From Dyadobacter arcticus (GTDB lineage: Bacteria > Bacteroidota > Bacteroidia > Cytophagales > Spirosomataceae): a stretch of 64,000 bases of DNA. The stretch lies in the NCBI RefSeq assembly GCF_011762185.1, contig NZ_JAASQJ010000003.1, forward strand, positions 248,001 through 312,000. Direction: 5' to 3'. Below are positions 53,230 to 63,102 of this stretch, one piece after another (position 1 is the stretch's first letter; each line of letters begins with the position of its first letter). The notes below the pieces were generated by a model that had not been told where the DNA came from, did not search any database, and worked only from the letters and a program-made list of their open reading frames with translations. Made by a program: the position numbers and the translations under genes.

Positions 53230-53700
53230 ATGAAGCTCCCATTAACCGATATTGAAAAAACAAATCTCAAAAAAAGCAAAGTCAGAATTGCGGAAATCCT
53301 CGACTATGCGCCAGATGAACTGGAAGTGTTGCTTAACTCGACCGCTGAAAGAGCAAGCCAAATTTATGCGTTGGCAGAATTTCAGACTGTTCCATCGATT
53401 GGGATAAAATTCGCAGGCGATCTGGTATTCCTGGGTTACTATTCAATTGACGAACTAAAAAATAAAGATGGGGCAAAGCTGACTGACGAATATGAACAGA
53501 AAAAAGGTTACTGGATAGATCCCTGTGTTGAAGACCAATTCAGGCTGATCGTGAATTTTGCCAATACAAAAGACATGACTAAAACCTGGTGGGATTTTAC
53601 CGAAGAAAGGAAAAAATACCGTCTTGAAAACGGTTATCCGTTGGACAGGCCTATCAAAGCATGGCATGAAACATTGGAATACAAGTTTCAATCCTCATGA
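53230..53700 (+). CDS. Helix-hairpin-helix protein (Pathogenicity-locus/Cdd1-like)
   Basis: 156 residues. After a basic helix, FQTVPSIGIKFAGDLVFLGY reads as an HhH DNA-binding hairpin, then KGYWIDPCVEDQFRLIVNFA as in the Cdd1/Pathogenicity-locus family. Overlaps the next gene by 4 bp (ATGA), so they form a coupled pair of small DNA-binding-type proteins. Confidence 0.75.
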   Translation: MKLPLTDIEKTNLKKSKVRIAEILDYAPDELEVLLNSTAERASQIYALAEFQTVPSIGIKFAGDLVFLGYYSIDELKNKDGAKLTDEYEQKKGYWIDPCVEDQFRLIVNFANTKDMTKTWWDFTEERKKYRLENGYPLDRPIKAWHETLEYKFQSS

Positions 53701-54044
53701 TCGGCAATGAACAATTCCGGGAGATGGCTTTGTCTTTTGAGGAGGCGACGGAGTCGGCCCATTTTGAAAAGAATTCATTCCGGGTGGGGAAGAAGATATT
53801 TGCTACTTTGGATGAGAAAGTCGGGCGGGCATGTCTGAAATTGAATGAGACTGACCAGGATTTGTTTTGCCTGGCTGATAGTACCATCATTTATCCGGTC
53901 CCAAATAAGTGGGGCAAGCAAGGGTGGACATTAATCGAATTAAGTAAAATTGGAAATGAAGTATTAATGGATGCTTTGACCATCGCATTTTGCGAAGTGT
54001 CGTCAAAAAAATCGAAAAACAGCATAAAAAAGTCGTTGAAATAG
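53697..54044 (+). CDS. MmcQ/YjbR-family protein
   Basis: 115 residues: FREMALSFEEATESAHFEKN, SFRVGKKIFATLDEK, RACLKLNETDQDLFCLAD, and a C-terminal Lys/Ser-rich tail (SSKKSKNSIKKSLK). YjbR/CyaY-like fold; relatives bind DNA or give mitomycin resistance by unclear means. Ends 8 bp before the racemase start. Confidence 0.88.
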   Translation: MIGNEQFREMALSFEEATESAHFEKNSFRVGKKIFATLDEKVGRACLKLNETDQDLFCLADSTIIYPVPNKWGKQGWTLIELSKIGNEVLMDALTIAFCEVSSKKSKNSIKKSLK

Positions 54045-54052
54045 AAGAGTGT

Positions 54053-54733
54053 ATGAAGAAAGTTGGTTTGGTAGGCGGAATGAGCTGGGTCTCGACCATT
54101 GATTATTACAGATATATTAATGAAGGAATCAATGAAAAACTCGGCGGATTGAATTTTGCGGAGTGCGTAATCTACTCCCTGAATTTTGGCGATATACAGT
54201 CGGTTAGCTGGGATAAATCTTTTGATATTCTTTATGGGGCCTGCGAAAGTCTGAAAAAAAGTGGTGCTGAAGCGATTGTGCTGTGTGCGAATACAGCGCA
54301 TGGAATGGCTGAAATGTTGGAAGAAAAAACGGGATTGCCGATCATTCATGTTGTAACAGCTACGGCAAATGAGGTGAAAGAGCAGGGATTGAAAAGGGTG
54401 GGGTTGCTGGGCACCATTTACACCATGGAGATGGATTTTTATAAAAATGGGTTGAGAAATCAGGGTATAGAGCCTTTAATACCTGAAAACCAGGAGACTA
54501 GGATTTTTATTCAACAAACCTTGAAAGAGGAATTAGGAAGAGGGATTTTTACAGCAGAAACCAAGAAAGCATATTTAGAAATCATTGATGAACTAATCAA
54601 AAATGGTGCAGAGGGGATTATTCTGGGTTGTACAGAAATTCCAATGATCATTACCCAGAAGGATGTTTCCGTGCCGGTTTTCGATACCACAAAAATTCAT
54701 TCACAGGCAGTGGTAGCCTACGCATTAAGTTGA
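54053..54733 (+). CDS. Aspartate/glutamate racemase family protein
   Basis: 226 residues from ATG 54053, where MKKVGLVGGMSWVSTIDYY begins the fold. Catalytic cysteines: IVLCANTAHGMAE (about 79) and IILGCTEIPMII (about 189), so both acid/base thiols are present. PLP-independent; YgeA-like members have broad amino-acid racemase activity. Gap of 3 bp to the next gene. Confidence 0.9.
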   Translation: MKKVGLVGGMSWVSTIDYYRYINEGINEKLGGLNFAECVIYSLNFGDIQSVSWDKSFDILYGACESLKKSGAEAIVLCANTAHGMAEMLEEKTGLPIIHVVTATANEVKEQGLKRVGLLGTIYTMEMDFYKNGLRNQGIEPLIPENQETRIFIQQTLKEELGRGIFTAETKKAYLEIIDELIKNGAEGIILGCTEIPMIITQKDVSVPVFDTTKIHSQAVVAYALS

Positions 54734-54736
54734 GAT

Positions 54737-56395
54737 ATGAAGAAAATTTACGCTTTATTATGTTTAATGCTGATCGTGGAGGCCGGGTTTTTAATGGCGC
54801 AGCCGGTTCCTGTAATTGAGATGTTCGTTTCAGGGTTTACGCGGCCTGTGCGTGTGGTTCATGCTTACGACGCCAGGCTGTTTGTAGCGGAAATAGGTGG
54901 CAGGATTAAAGTTGTAAAGAATGGTGCGGTGCTCCCGCAACCCTTTCTGGATATTAGCAGCAAAATCAACGACCCCGTTTACGCAGGGATTTATAGCATT
55001 GCATTCGCGCCTGACTATCAGATATCCGGATATTTATATGTGTTATATGTCTTAAAAAGCAGTTCGGAAGTTCAATTGTCAAGATTTAGTCGCTCCGCTT
55101 CCAATCCCGACCTGGCGGATGCTGCCTCCGAGCTGAAAATCCTCACAATTCCATACGAGGATGTATTGGGCGGTCACCGTGGTGGTGACCTTGCTTTTGG
55201 CAAAGATGGTTTCTTGTATGTTTCAACGGGAGATAATGGACCAGGGAGTAGGGGAGACATTGGCGACCCCAAGAACAATTCCCAGAATATGACCAAGATC
55301 TTTGGTAAAATGCTCAAACTGAATGTAAATAGCCCGGCCCCCGCCGAAAATATTCTCACTAAAATCTTCGCCTTAGGCCTGAGAAACCCCTGGCGTTTCA
55401 GTTTCGACCGATCTACCGGCGATCTATGGATCGGCGATAACGGTCAGGATGCCTGGGAGGAAGTGAATTACTTGACGTATCCGTTCGCACCAACAATTTC
55501 GAATTTTGGCTGGAATTGCCTCGAAGCCAACCAAACTTATAACACTTCACATTGCGCGACAGGCACCACATATACAGCTCCAAAATACACTTATCCCGGA
55601 TTCAATAATAATGGCGGAAATAGTGCGTCGGTCATGGGAGGTTATGTTTATCGTGGAAGTAAATATCCGTCCATGAAAGGTTATTACTTCTTCGGCGATT
55701 ATCAGTCTGGCAAGATCGGGCTGCTTAGTCCGGCGGGTACAGCAAGCTTCCCAGCCAATCTCACCCAGCCGTCGCTGATTTCATTTGGCGAAGATCAGAG
55801 TGGCGAACTTTATGCACTTTCGCTGTCTAACGGCACATTGTCCAAAATCGTTTATCCGGATGATCCGCTGCCAGTTACGCTGGCTTATCTGACGCAAAAA
55901 CTCCATGGATGCAATATGCAATTGGAATGGAAAACCTCCTTTGAAAGTAATTTCAAGCAATTTGATTTACAACGCAGCAAGGACGGGAAGAAATTTGAAT
56001 CAATTACAACTATCCAGGCATCTGGCACGGAGAAAGTTTACTATTATGAAGACGTTCAGCCCTACTTCAATACCAATTATTATCGGCTTAAAATGATCGA
56101 TCAGGATGGAAGTTTCCAGTATAGCAAGCTGGTAAGGGGAACATTAAACTGTCCTGACAATAAGATTACCGTTTTCCCCAATCCTTCTTCCAAACTATTT
56201 ACGGTAAGTGGACTGAAAAGTGGATATCATATAGAAGTCTACAATTCGGCAGGACGGATACTACTTTCCCGAAAAGCGTTTTCAGAAGCGGCCATGCAGC
56301 TTGATCTCAAAAATTTTATGGATGGCATTTACATTCTCAAAGTTTCGGATGCTGGAACGGGTTATTACGAGAGCAAAAAAATGGTTAAGAAGTAA
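54737..56395 (+). CDS. T9SS-exported PQQ-type sugar (sorbosone/glucose) dehydrogenase
   Basis: 552 residues with a signal peptide (cleavage near LMAQP). Six-blade GDH-like propeller (about 25-375): LFVAEIGGRIKVVKNG, GGHRGGDLAFGKDGFLYVST, FALGLRNPWRFSFDRSTGDL, WIGDNGQDAWEEVNYLTYP. Then the LPVTLAYLTQK..L.W module and a type A sorting domain (ITVFPNPSSKLFTVSG ... DGIYILKVSDAG ... KMVKK). Likely works on the cell surface; cofactor PQQ or none. Confidence 0.9.
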   Translation: MKKIYALLCLMLIVEAGFLMAQPVPVIEMFVSGFTRPVRVVHAYDARLFVAEIGGRIKVVKNGAVLPQPFLDISSKINDPVYAGIYSIAFAPDYQISGYLYVLYVLKSSSEVQLSRFSRSASNPDLADAASELKILTIPYEDVLGGHRGGDLAFGKDGFLYVSTGDNGPGSRGDIGDPKNNSQNMTKIFGKMLKLNVNSPAPAENILTKIFALGLRNPWRFSFDRSTGDLWIGDNGQDAWEEVNYLTYPFAPTISNFGWNCLEANQTYNTSHCATGTTYTAPKYTYPGFNNNGGNSASVMGGYVYRGSKYPSMKGYYFFGDYQSGKIGLLSPAGTASFPANLTQPSLISFGEDQSGELYALSLSNGTLSKIVYPDDPLPVTLAYLTQKLHGCNMQLEWKTSFESNFKQFDLQRSKDGKKFESITTIQASGTEKVYYYEDVQPYFNTNYYRLKMIDQDGSFQYSKLVRGTLNCPDNKITVFPNPSSKLFTVSGLKSGYHIEVYNSAGRILLSRKAFSEAAMQLDLKNFMDGIYILKVSDAGTGYYESKKMVKK

Positions 56396-56399
56396 CGGG

Positions 56400-57959
56400 C
56401 TACATACTTTCCGACGACGGCACGATCTGGGCTTTCAGGTCCGGGTCTTTCATGTCTTTATCGAATGGAAACATCGGTCTCTTAATTCTCTTGTAATCAA
56501 GCCTTTCCAGGTTCTGATCTACCCCGCCGGGTGTGAGCGAAAGGATCCAATCTGCCCGCATATTATAAAGCTCAGGTTCGAGGTATCCTATTTTCACCAC
56601 CACAATGTCCGATTTGCGTGGATTAAGCCCTAATCTCGTGAAATCCGCCTCTTTATGATACGGTTTGCGTTTTTTAGTAACGATAACCTGAACGCTGCCC
56701 ACCTGCACCACCACTTCCGTTTCTGCGTTTCGGTCGCCGTGTTCGATGGATTTAACGATCCCGGTTAAACGAATAGGAGGGGCAAAGCGCGAATCAACTT
56801 TGGCACCTGCCAAGGCATCCACTTTTCCACCGACGCCAACTGCAATCGCCTTTTCTACCAACTCAGGGCCAGGGATTGATGCATAAATAAGCGAAGGTCC
56901 ACGCTCGGTTTTGAATTCTGGTCTGGCCAGGATTTCCGTCAATGTCCAGGTAACATCTCCCGCGCCTCCCGCAGTGGGGTTATCGCCAGAATCACTGATG
57001 AAGTAGGGGTGCTTGTCGCTCTTAACCGCTTTGTCCAGACTTTCTTTTAAGTTACCGGTGGGCGCAACAAATGCAAAGTCCTTTCTTACCTTCCAAAAAC
57101 TATTCGCCAGCTTTTCTGCTGTGCTGGTAACCACCGCTTTATCGTCGCCGGTCACCATCACAACCGCATGGTTGCGCGGCTCGTCGGCCCATGCATATCC
57201 CACCCACATGGCGGCATCGATCACTCCTTTTTGCAGCGAAGCAGGCGCGACGGCAGCATAAATGGTTTTTGCCGGTTCGATCCGTGTGCTCGTTTTTTCA
57301 CCGGGCAACAACACAGGTATTGGAATGTAAGCCTTGAACGCAGGTTTTCCTTTGCCACTTTCAATCCTGGAAAGCAAATTGGTTACTGCCCGTTTTTTTG
57401 TCTGCATGGCATCCTCGTGCGGCGCCATGCGGTAGCAGGTAATGAGGTCGGTATGCTGTGCAAGCCGCCAGGAAACATTGCCGTGGAGATCCATGGAAGT
57501 GGATACAAGCGTCTTTTTTCCAATAACCTCACGAATCCGCACAATGAAATCGCCCTCCGGATCTTCGAGTCCCACCACACTCATCGCACCATGAATGTCA
57601 AAAAACAATCCATCGTACTGACCATTCTTTTTGAGTAAGTCCAATGTTTGCTTCACCAGCGATTCGTAGGCCTCCCTGGTCACAGCGCCTCCCGGGAGCG
57701 ACTTGCCAACCAGTGCCGGAAGCCAGGTCGCTTTGGCCCTGATGCCCGAATCAGCAGCCATAAAAGGGTAGGAGGTATATACCTCATCGCCATACTTCGC
57801 ATGAAAGGCTTCTTCGGTAGTAAGTGCAGGTGAAAAAGTGCTGGATTCAATGCCCAGCCCAGCAATGGCGATCCTGGGGAGCGTCTTTTTATCTTGTGAA
57901 AGAGTTGGCCGAAAAGCCGCCAGACAAAAAGAAACGACCAGCAAAAGTGTAGTTTTCAT
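56400..57959 (-). CDS. M81-family (MlrC-like) metallopeptidase
   Basis: 519 residues from ATG 57959, at a signal peptide (MKTTLLLVVSFCLAA). MlrC domain: IAIAGLGIESSTFSP, DGLFFDIHGAMS, TSMDLHGNVSW and TDLITCYRMAPHEDAMQTK with His/Asp metal ligands; C-terminal part SDSGDNPTAGGAGDVTWTLT. Relatives open microcystin or cleave amide bonds. Faces the sugar dehydrogenase gene with only 4 bp between stops. Confidence 0.9.
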   Translation of the reverse strand: MKTTLLLVVSFCLAAFRPTLSQDKKTLPRIAIAGLGIESSTFSPALTTEEAFHAKYGDEVYTSYPFMAADSGIRAKATWLPALVGKSLPGGAVTREAYESLVKQTLDLLKKNGQYDGLFFDIHGAMSVVGLEDPEGDFIVRIREVIGKKTLVSTSMDLHGNVSWRLAQHTDLITCYRMAPHEDAMQTKKRAVTNLLSRIESGKGKPAFKAYIPIPVLLPGEKTSTRIEPAKTIYAAVAPASLQKGVIDAAMWVGYAWADEPRNHAVVMVTGDDKAVVTSTAEKLANSFWKVRKDFAFVAPTGNLKESLDKAVKSDKHPYFISDSGDNPTAGGAGDVTWTLTEILARPEFKTERGPSLIYASIPGPELVEKAIAVGVGGKVDALAGAKVDSRFAPPIRLTGIVKSIEHGDRNAETEVVVQVGSVQVIVTKKRKPYHKEADFTRLGLNPRKSDIVVVKIGYLEPELYNMRADWILSLTPGGVDQNLERLDYKRIKRPMFPFDKDMKDPDLKAQIVPSSESM

Positions 57960-58056
57960 ACCTAATATTTTAAGGAACCTCATTAGACCTCTATTTTAAT
58001 GAATATAGGTCGAGGTTTCTTAAAAGACAAGAATATACTGGGAAATTGCAGAGGAT

Positions 58057-59007
58057 CTATAAAGATGCGCCAAGGGAAAAAACCGCTGTCAGTATTCGTC
58101 TGACCTTATCTACAATGCGGGCTCCGAATGTCTTCTTTTTGTAAAAGACCCGTTGCGCATAATGAATTTCGTAAGCATTATCAATTGATAACGTTGCATC
58201 GGTATTCAAATTTTTCCAGGCTTTGGTTTCATTAAAATTGTAACTGTTTTGGAGTTGTTCGGATTCATTATCGTCAATTCCGATATTACTTACAAGATTT
58301 ACATTTGGAACTACCGCTAGTCCGTCATTTTGAAATAATGTGTATTGCCACTGATATTCCCAGGTATGTTTTTTCTTTTCTTCATATACGGTGTCAAAAC
58401 GATCGTGCCAATATTTAGCAACTTCTGCATCTCCAAATATCTTCTGTATTTTCTTCTCACTTTTCATTTCTGGAAGAAGCTCCATCCAGAAATCATATTT
58501 ATTCCAAGCCCTTTTCCAGGTTGCCCATCCACATAAATTTCCAACCCGGCTAAAAAAATGGTCGGCGTGATTAATCTTTGATTTTTCGTGCCGATGCGTT
58601 CCGGATATATGCATGACACGGTCATTGGATTCATATTTGTCCAGCATGAACTTGCAGAAGGCAAAGAAGGTCGGATGAGGCAGGCAATCGTCTTCGAGGA
58701 TAATTAATTTGTCGCAGGTTTCAAATGCCCAGGTGATGGCAGATGGAATCCCTATGGCGTTTCCAATTTTAGTTTCCGGAAACCAACGTTCCACTTTGCA
58801 AGGCCAGTTGATTTGCGAATCGTCAAGCAGGTACCGGCATGTCTCAACCAGTTCAGCCTCATGCGAATCTTCTGTTGCAGGTGCATCTGAAAAAAGGAAC
58901 AATTTTGACGGCTTTATCTTCCTGATCTGCTCAAATACATGACACGTAATCTCGGGCTTGTTGAAGGTGATCAGCAAGATAGGTATGTCAAAAAGCTTTT
59001 TATCCAT
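58057..59007 (-). CDS. Glycosyltransferase, GT-A fold
   Basis: 316 residues. FDIPILLITFNKPEITCHVF is a GT2-like start; LIILEDDCLPHPTFFAFCKF carries an EDD metal motif; NLCGWATWKRAWNKYDFWM and TWEYQWQYTLFQNDGLAVVPN match HlpA-type sugar transferases of cell-surface polysaccharide loci. No partner glycan genes in the window. Confidence 0.85.
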   Translation of the reverse strand: MDKKLFDIPILLITFNKPEITCHVFEQIRKIKPSKLFLFSDAPATEDSHEAELVETCRYLLDDSQINWPCKVERWFPETKIGNAIGIPSAITWAFETCDKLIILEDDCLPHPTFFAFCKFMLDKYESNDRVMHISGTHRHEKSKINHADHFFSRVGNLCGWATWKRAWNKYDFWMELLPEMKSEKKIQKIFGDAEVAKYWHDRFDTVYEEKKKHTWEYQWQYTLFQNDGLAVVPNVNLVSNIGIDDNESEQLQNSYNFNETKAWKNLNTDATLSIDNAYEIHYAQRVFYKKKTFGARIVDKVRRILTAVFSLGASL

Positions 59008-59201
59008 TCAGTTTGTTTAATATCCTATTTACTTGCCACGAGTATTCTTAACCAAACTTATAAGTGTGTGTCAGTGCAATTATTTTTAATGTATCGAAGG
59101 TATAAGACATTTATGAGAACAATGACTTTTTGGGGCCAATGTCGACTAACATGGGGTCATTGAGTTTCTGTAAGAAGAATAAGATTTGCTATTTCATCCA
59201 G

Positions 59202-60080
59202 CTACTTATTCACCGTCTGGTTGTAATATTCGCTGGGTGTACTTTGCATCAATTTTTTAAATTGCTTATTAAAATTGGAGAGATTATTAAAACCACTTTC
59301 ATACGCAACCTGCCCAATGTCGAAACGTCCCTCTGACAGCAGCCTGCATGCGTATCCGATACGAACTTCCGTCAAATACTGAAAGTAGCTTTTTCGGGTC
59401 CTGGTTTTGAAATACCTGCAAAAAGCTGAAACGGAGAGGCTTGTCAATGCTGCAATTTCAGCTAGCTCGATGGGTTTGCGGAAGTTTGTGATCGTGTATT
59501 CATAAACGCGGTTGATCTTTTGCGCATTTTTGAGATGCGCGTCACTTACATAGCCGGTTGCATTCAGAAATTCGTAGTTTTCAGCTTTTGCAAGCGTATC
59601 CAGCACCATTAGCAGACTGATAATTCGCTGTGTTTTATCCGCACGGATCATGAAAAATAGTTTTTCAATAATATTTTCTGCAACCGGCCCGGTAAACTTG
59701 ATGCCTCTTGCCGCCCTGCTTTTCAATTCCCGCACATGCTGAAATTCCATGGTATTGAAGAAGTCTTTTCCTAAAAAATCTTCATTGAACTGTACGATCA
59801 CCGACTCGGGTGTTTCTTCGGAATTTTGCTCATAAAATTTGCGATCTCGCTGACGGGTATGTGGTAAATTACTGCCCAGAAGGAGAATTTCGCCTTCCTC
59901 AATGCTCCGGATATCATTCCCCACGAAATTGGTGCCCTTTCCTTTGATGCAGCAAATCAGTTCAAGCTCGGGATGGTAATGCCACGGATTATTCCACGGA
60001 ATCGGGTCGCCTTTGAGGATAAAGGATGCGTCGACCGGAGGGATGATTTTCAGTAAATGTGGTTTCCGTGGATTAGCCAT
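59202..60080 (-). CDS. AraC-family regulator with cupin sensor
   Basis: 292 residues. N-terminal cupin (about 15-100, NNPWHYHPELELICCIKGKG and EEGEILLLGSNLPHT) and C-terminal AraC helix pairs (IELAEIAALTSLSVSAFCRY and FDIGQVAYESGFNNLSNFNK). Divergent from the GH140 gene with 138 bp between starts, so it probably senses apiose or a derivative and switches on the locus (inference). Confidence 0.9.
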   Translation of the reverse strand: MANPRKPHLLKIIPPVDASFILKGDPIPWNNPWHYHPELELICCIKGKGTNFVGNDIRSIEEGEILLLGSNLPHTRQRDRKFYEQNSEETPESVIVQFNEDFLGKDFFNTMEFQHVRELKSRAARGIKFTGPVAENIIEKLFFMIRADKTQRIISLLMVLDTLAKAENYEFLNATGYVSDAHLKNAQKINRVYEYTITNFRKPIELAEIAALTSLSVSAFCRYFKTRTRKSYFQYLTEVRIGYACRLLSEGRFDIGQVAYESGFNNLSNFNKQFKKLMQSTPSEYYNQTVNK

Positions 60081-60179
60081 GTGCTATCTTCCCTATAATT
60101 GTCAGATCAAAATCTATTTTTGCGAATATAGCATCAATATAGGGCAATGTAGATGAGACGATCCCATATTTCATTCGTT

Positions 60180-60187
60180 TACATTTG
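60180..60187 (+). promoter_or_regulatory. -7 box of the apiose-type locus
   Basis: TACATTTG, a perfect TAnnTTTG, 31 bp before the GH140 start at 60219. No good -33 element is seen, as is common for activator-dependent promoters. Confidence 0.45.
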
Positions 60188-60218
60188 TCATTATAAAAAT
60201 AAATAATTTAAAAAAACC

Positions 60219-61586
60219 ATGAGATTTCCCAGGATCTGTTTTGCTCTCATTGCGCTGCTCGCCGGTTTTGGTGCTGCGGCCCAGACATTTACGGTCAGCG
60301 CCAACAAAAGGTTTCTTATGAAAGAAGGCAAGCCTTTCTTCTGGCTTGGAGATACAGCCTGGGAATTGTTTCACCGCCTCGACCGTGAGGATGCAGATTA
60401 TTACCTCAAAAAGAGGGCAGCGCAGGGCTTTACGGTCATTCAGGCAGTGGCGCTGGCGGAATTTGATGGGCTTGAAGTTCCAAACACTTATGGAGACAGG
60501 CCCTTTACCGATAATGACCCTACCAAACCCAATGAAGCTTATTACAAGCATGTTGATTATATCATTGATAAGGCTGCCGAATATGGGCTGACCATCGCAT
60601 TTCTGCCTACCTGGGGTGACAAGGTTTTTAAATCGACCTGGGGAAAAGGGCCGGAGGTTTTTAATGAAGCTAATGCTGCTACTTATGGTAAATGGCTGGG
60701 AAACAGGTATAAGAGCAAGAAGAACATCATATGGGTACTGGGTGGCGACCGTAATCCGAGACCTGGTACGCGTGATGTGGAAGTGTGGCGGGCTATGGCG
60801 GGAGGGATTGAAGCAGGTGCTGGCGGAAACGATAAAGTGCTGATGACCTATCATCCGCAACCCAATAAGGAGGGATCTAGTGAATGGTTTCATGATGATG
60901 CATGGTTTGATTTCAATATGTTTCAGACCGGGCATTGTCGCGATTCACCGGTTTACGATAATATTAAAAGGTCTTACGATCGCCAGCTGATCAAGCCCGT
61001 GCTGGATGGAGAGCCTATTTATGAGGACCATCCGGTTTGTTTTAATGCAAAGGAAAATGGGACGTCGAGTGCGTATGATGTCAGGAAAGCGGCTTATCTG
61101 GATCTGTTTGCAGGTGCGTTCGGACATACTTATGGCTGTCACGATATCTGGCAAATGTATTCGCCAAACCGTGAAGCCGTGAACGGGCCGCATATTTTCT
61201 GGCAACAGGCGCTGGATTTGCCGGGGGCCAATGAAATGAAATATGTTCGCAGGCTGCTAGAATCGCGGCCGATCATCGACCGCGTTCCCGACCAGTCCAT
61301 TATTGTGGAGGCTGACCTCGCATCTCATGACCGGATCCAGGCTTCAAGGGGTAAGGATTATATTTTCATTTACACTGCGTCAGGAAAGCCATTTTCGGTT
61401 AACCCAGGTAAAGTTGCTGGTAATCAGATCAATGCATTCTGGTTTGATCCGCGTAATGGAAAAATCAAGGACGCCGGACCGTTTGATAATAAGGCTGTGG
61501 CCAAATTCACACCTCCTGAGGCTGGGTATGGCAAGGACTGGGTCCTGGTATTGGACGATGCATCTAAAAATTATCCAAAACCTTGA
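60219..61586 (+). CDS. GH140 apiosidase-like glycoside hydrolase
   Basis: 455 residues with a signal peptide (cleavage near GAAAQT). DUF4038-type TIM barrel: KPFFWLGDTAWELFHRL, AFLPTWGDKVF, acid/base Asp in IIWVLGGDRNPR (D177) and nucleophile Glu in LDGEPIYED (E265), then HTYGCHDIWQMY. A C-terminal beta domain (about 365-455) is of the putative collagen-binding type. Characterised GH140 enzymes cut the apiose linkage of rhamnogalacturonan II. It heads a cluster whose other members fit apiose catabolism; the next gene starts 1 bp after its stop. Confidence 0.9.
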   Translation: MRFPRICFALIALLAGFGAAAQTFTVSANKRFLMKEGKPFFWLGDTAWELFHRLDREDADYYLKKRAAQGFTVIQAVALAEFDGLEVPNTYGDRPFTDNDPTKPNEAYYKHVDYIIDKAAEYGLTIAFLPTWGDKVFKSTWGKGPEVFNEANAATYGKWLGNRYKSKKNIIWVLGGDRNPRPGTRDVEVWRAMAGGIEAGAGGNDKVLMTYHPQPNKEGSSEWFHDDAWFDFNMFQTGHCRDSPVYDNIKRSYDRQLIKPVLDGEPIYEDHPVCFNAKENGTSSAYDVRKAAYLDLFAGAFGHTYGCHDIWQMYSPNREAVNGPHIFWQQALDLPGANEMKYVRRLLESRPIIDRVPDQSIIVEADLASHDRIQASRGKDYIFIYTASGKPFSVNPGKVAGNQINAFWFDPRNGKIKDAGPFDNKAVAKFTPPEAGYGKDWVLVLDDASKNYPKP

Positions 61587-61587
61587 T

Positions 61588-63102
61588 ATGGAGGTTTTTA
61601 AGGCTGGTAATATCGAGGTCAGTTATGGAAATGGGTTTTTGAGGTATTTCAAAGTAGGGGATACCGAGGTGCTGCGCATGATCTATTTCGCGGTGCGCAA
61701 TGCCAATTGGGAAAACTGGGAGCCTGTGATTTCGGAGGAGGAGATCACTTCGGACGGGACATCTTTCAGGATCACTTACGTCGTTTCTTATATTGAAAAA
61801 GATGAAGTTTTTTTTCAATGGCATGTCAGGATCCAGGGTTTGGAGTATAATGAGATACGGTTTGAAATAGTAGGAAAGGCTTTGCAGGATTTCCATACAA
61901 ACCGCGCGGGCTTTTGCATTCTGCACCCTATTGAGAACGTCGCAGGCGAACCTGTGACCGTTCTGCACTCCGATAATGAGGAGAAGGTTTATACTTTTCC
62001 GAAATGGATCGCGCCGCATCAGCCTTTTATTGATATCAATTCAATGCAGTGGAAAGTGGGTGAAAATGAGTTCAGGCTGGAAATGCAGGGTGACACTTTC
62101 GAAACTGAAGACCAGCGGAATTGGGGCGACGCTTCTTATAAAACCTATTGTACACCCTTACACATTCCTTTTCCGAGAAAGATCAATGTCGGGGACACCA
62201 TTCTCCAGAAGGTGACCTTCAAAGCCAGCCTTTTTGAAATGCAATCGGAAAAAGTGCCGCAAAAGAATGTTATCCCTAACACTCAATTCAAAATTGGGAC
62301 CTCTGCACCAGCGGCTCAGGATATTTCAAAGGAGTGTTTTGAGAAGTTGAAGGCAATGCGTTTTGATCATTTTCATGTTGAAATTGATTTCTCCGAAAAC
62401 GGCTGGCGGGAAAAGTTTCTTGCACGGGCAAGCCAGGCAGCCATGTTAGGAATCAAAGTGGCGGCAGCGCTGGAATTAGGTAGTGATTTTCAAAATGATT
62501 TTGACGTTTTTGTCAGCTTCTTGAGTGGCAATTTTTTGCAGTTGAAATCGCTGACATTGTTTAGCAAAGATGAATTGGTAACAAGCCAGGAAGTGATTGA
62601 TCATATTCCCGAGATAAAAAGTCAGCTGGGAAACGCGAAGATTGGGATAGGGACCAAATATAATTTTACAGAATTGAACAGGTATAGGTTTGAGCCGGGA
62701 ATGGCCGATTTTATCACCTTATCCTTTGATCCACAGGAACATGCATCCGATGATCTCACCATTATCGAAAATGCGGCAACTGTGAAATATATGGTTGAAA
62801 GCTTGCATAATATGTACAAAAAGCCCGTCCACTTTTCGCCGGTAATGCTCAAACGCAGGTTTAATCCGTACGCAACAGACAAGCAACAAGTAAATCTGCC
62901 TCGTGATAAACAAACGGATCCAAGACAAAAAATAGCTTTTCTGGCTGATTGGACAGCATTGCTTTTAAAGAATCTGGAAGAAACCGATGTAGCTTCTGTT
63001 ACACTTTACAGGGCGTTTGGTGAACTGGGATTGATGGATGAGATGGGAAATGAGTATCCTGTGTACCAAGAGATCAGAAATTATGCTGACCGGAATAAGT
63101 AG
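61588..63102 (+). CDS. apnL: D-apionate lactonase-like protein (ApnL-type)
   Basis: 504 residues from ATG 61588 (1 bp after the GH140 stop). N-terminal beta-sandwich (about 1-240): MEVFKAGNIEVSYGNGFLRY, AVRNANWENWEPVI, FCILHPIENVAGEPVTVLHS, QRNWGDASYKTYCTPL. Then a TIM-barrel-like part (about 250-504). This two-domain plan and the place between GH140 and the TIM isomerase fit D-apionolactonase of known apiose pathways. No signal peptide, so cytoplasmic. Family assignment is from memory and context. Confidence 0.65.
   Translation: MEVFKAGNIEVSYGNGFLRYFKVGDTEVLRMIYFAVRNANWENWEPVISEEEITSDGTSFRITYVVSYIEKDEVFFQWHVRIQGLEYNEIRFEIVGKALQDFHTNRAGFCILHPIENVAGEPVTVLHSDNEEKVYTFPKWIAPHQPFIDINSMQWKVGENEFRLEMQGDTFETEDQRNWGDASYKTYCTPLHIPFPRKINVGDTILQKVTFKASLFEMQSEKVPQKNVIPNTQFKIGTSAPAAQDISKECFEKLKAMRFDHFHVEIDFSENGWREKFLARASQAAMLGIKVAAALELGSDFQNDFDVFVSFLSGNFLQLKSLTLFSKDELVTSQEVIDHIPEIKSQLGNAKIGIGTKYNFTELNRYRFEPGMADFITLSFDPQEHASDDLTIIENAATVKYMVESLHNMYKKPVHFSPVMLKRRFNPYATDKQQVNLPRDKQTDPRQKIAFLADWTALLLKNLEETDVASVTLYRAFGELGLMDEMGNEYPVYQEIRNYADRNK

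Noticed and set aside
60171-60935. 254-codon minus-strand open frame
   Set aside because: Lies over the GH140 gene and its promoter; Cys/His/Arg-rich composition with no domain. A shadow of the real gene.
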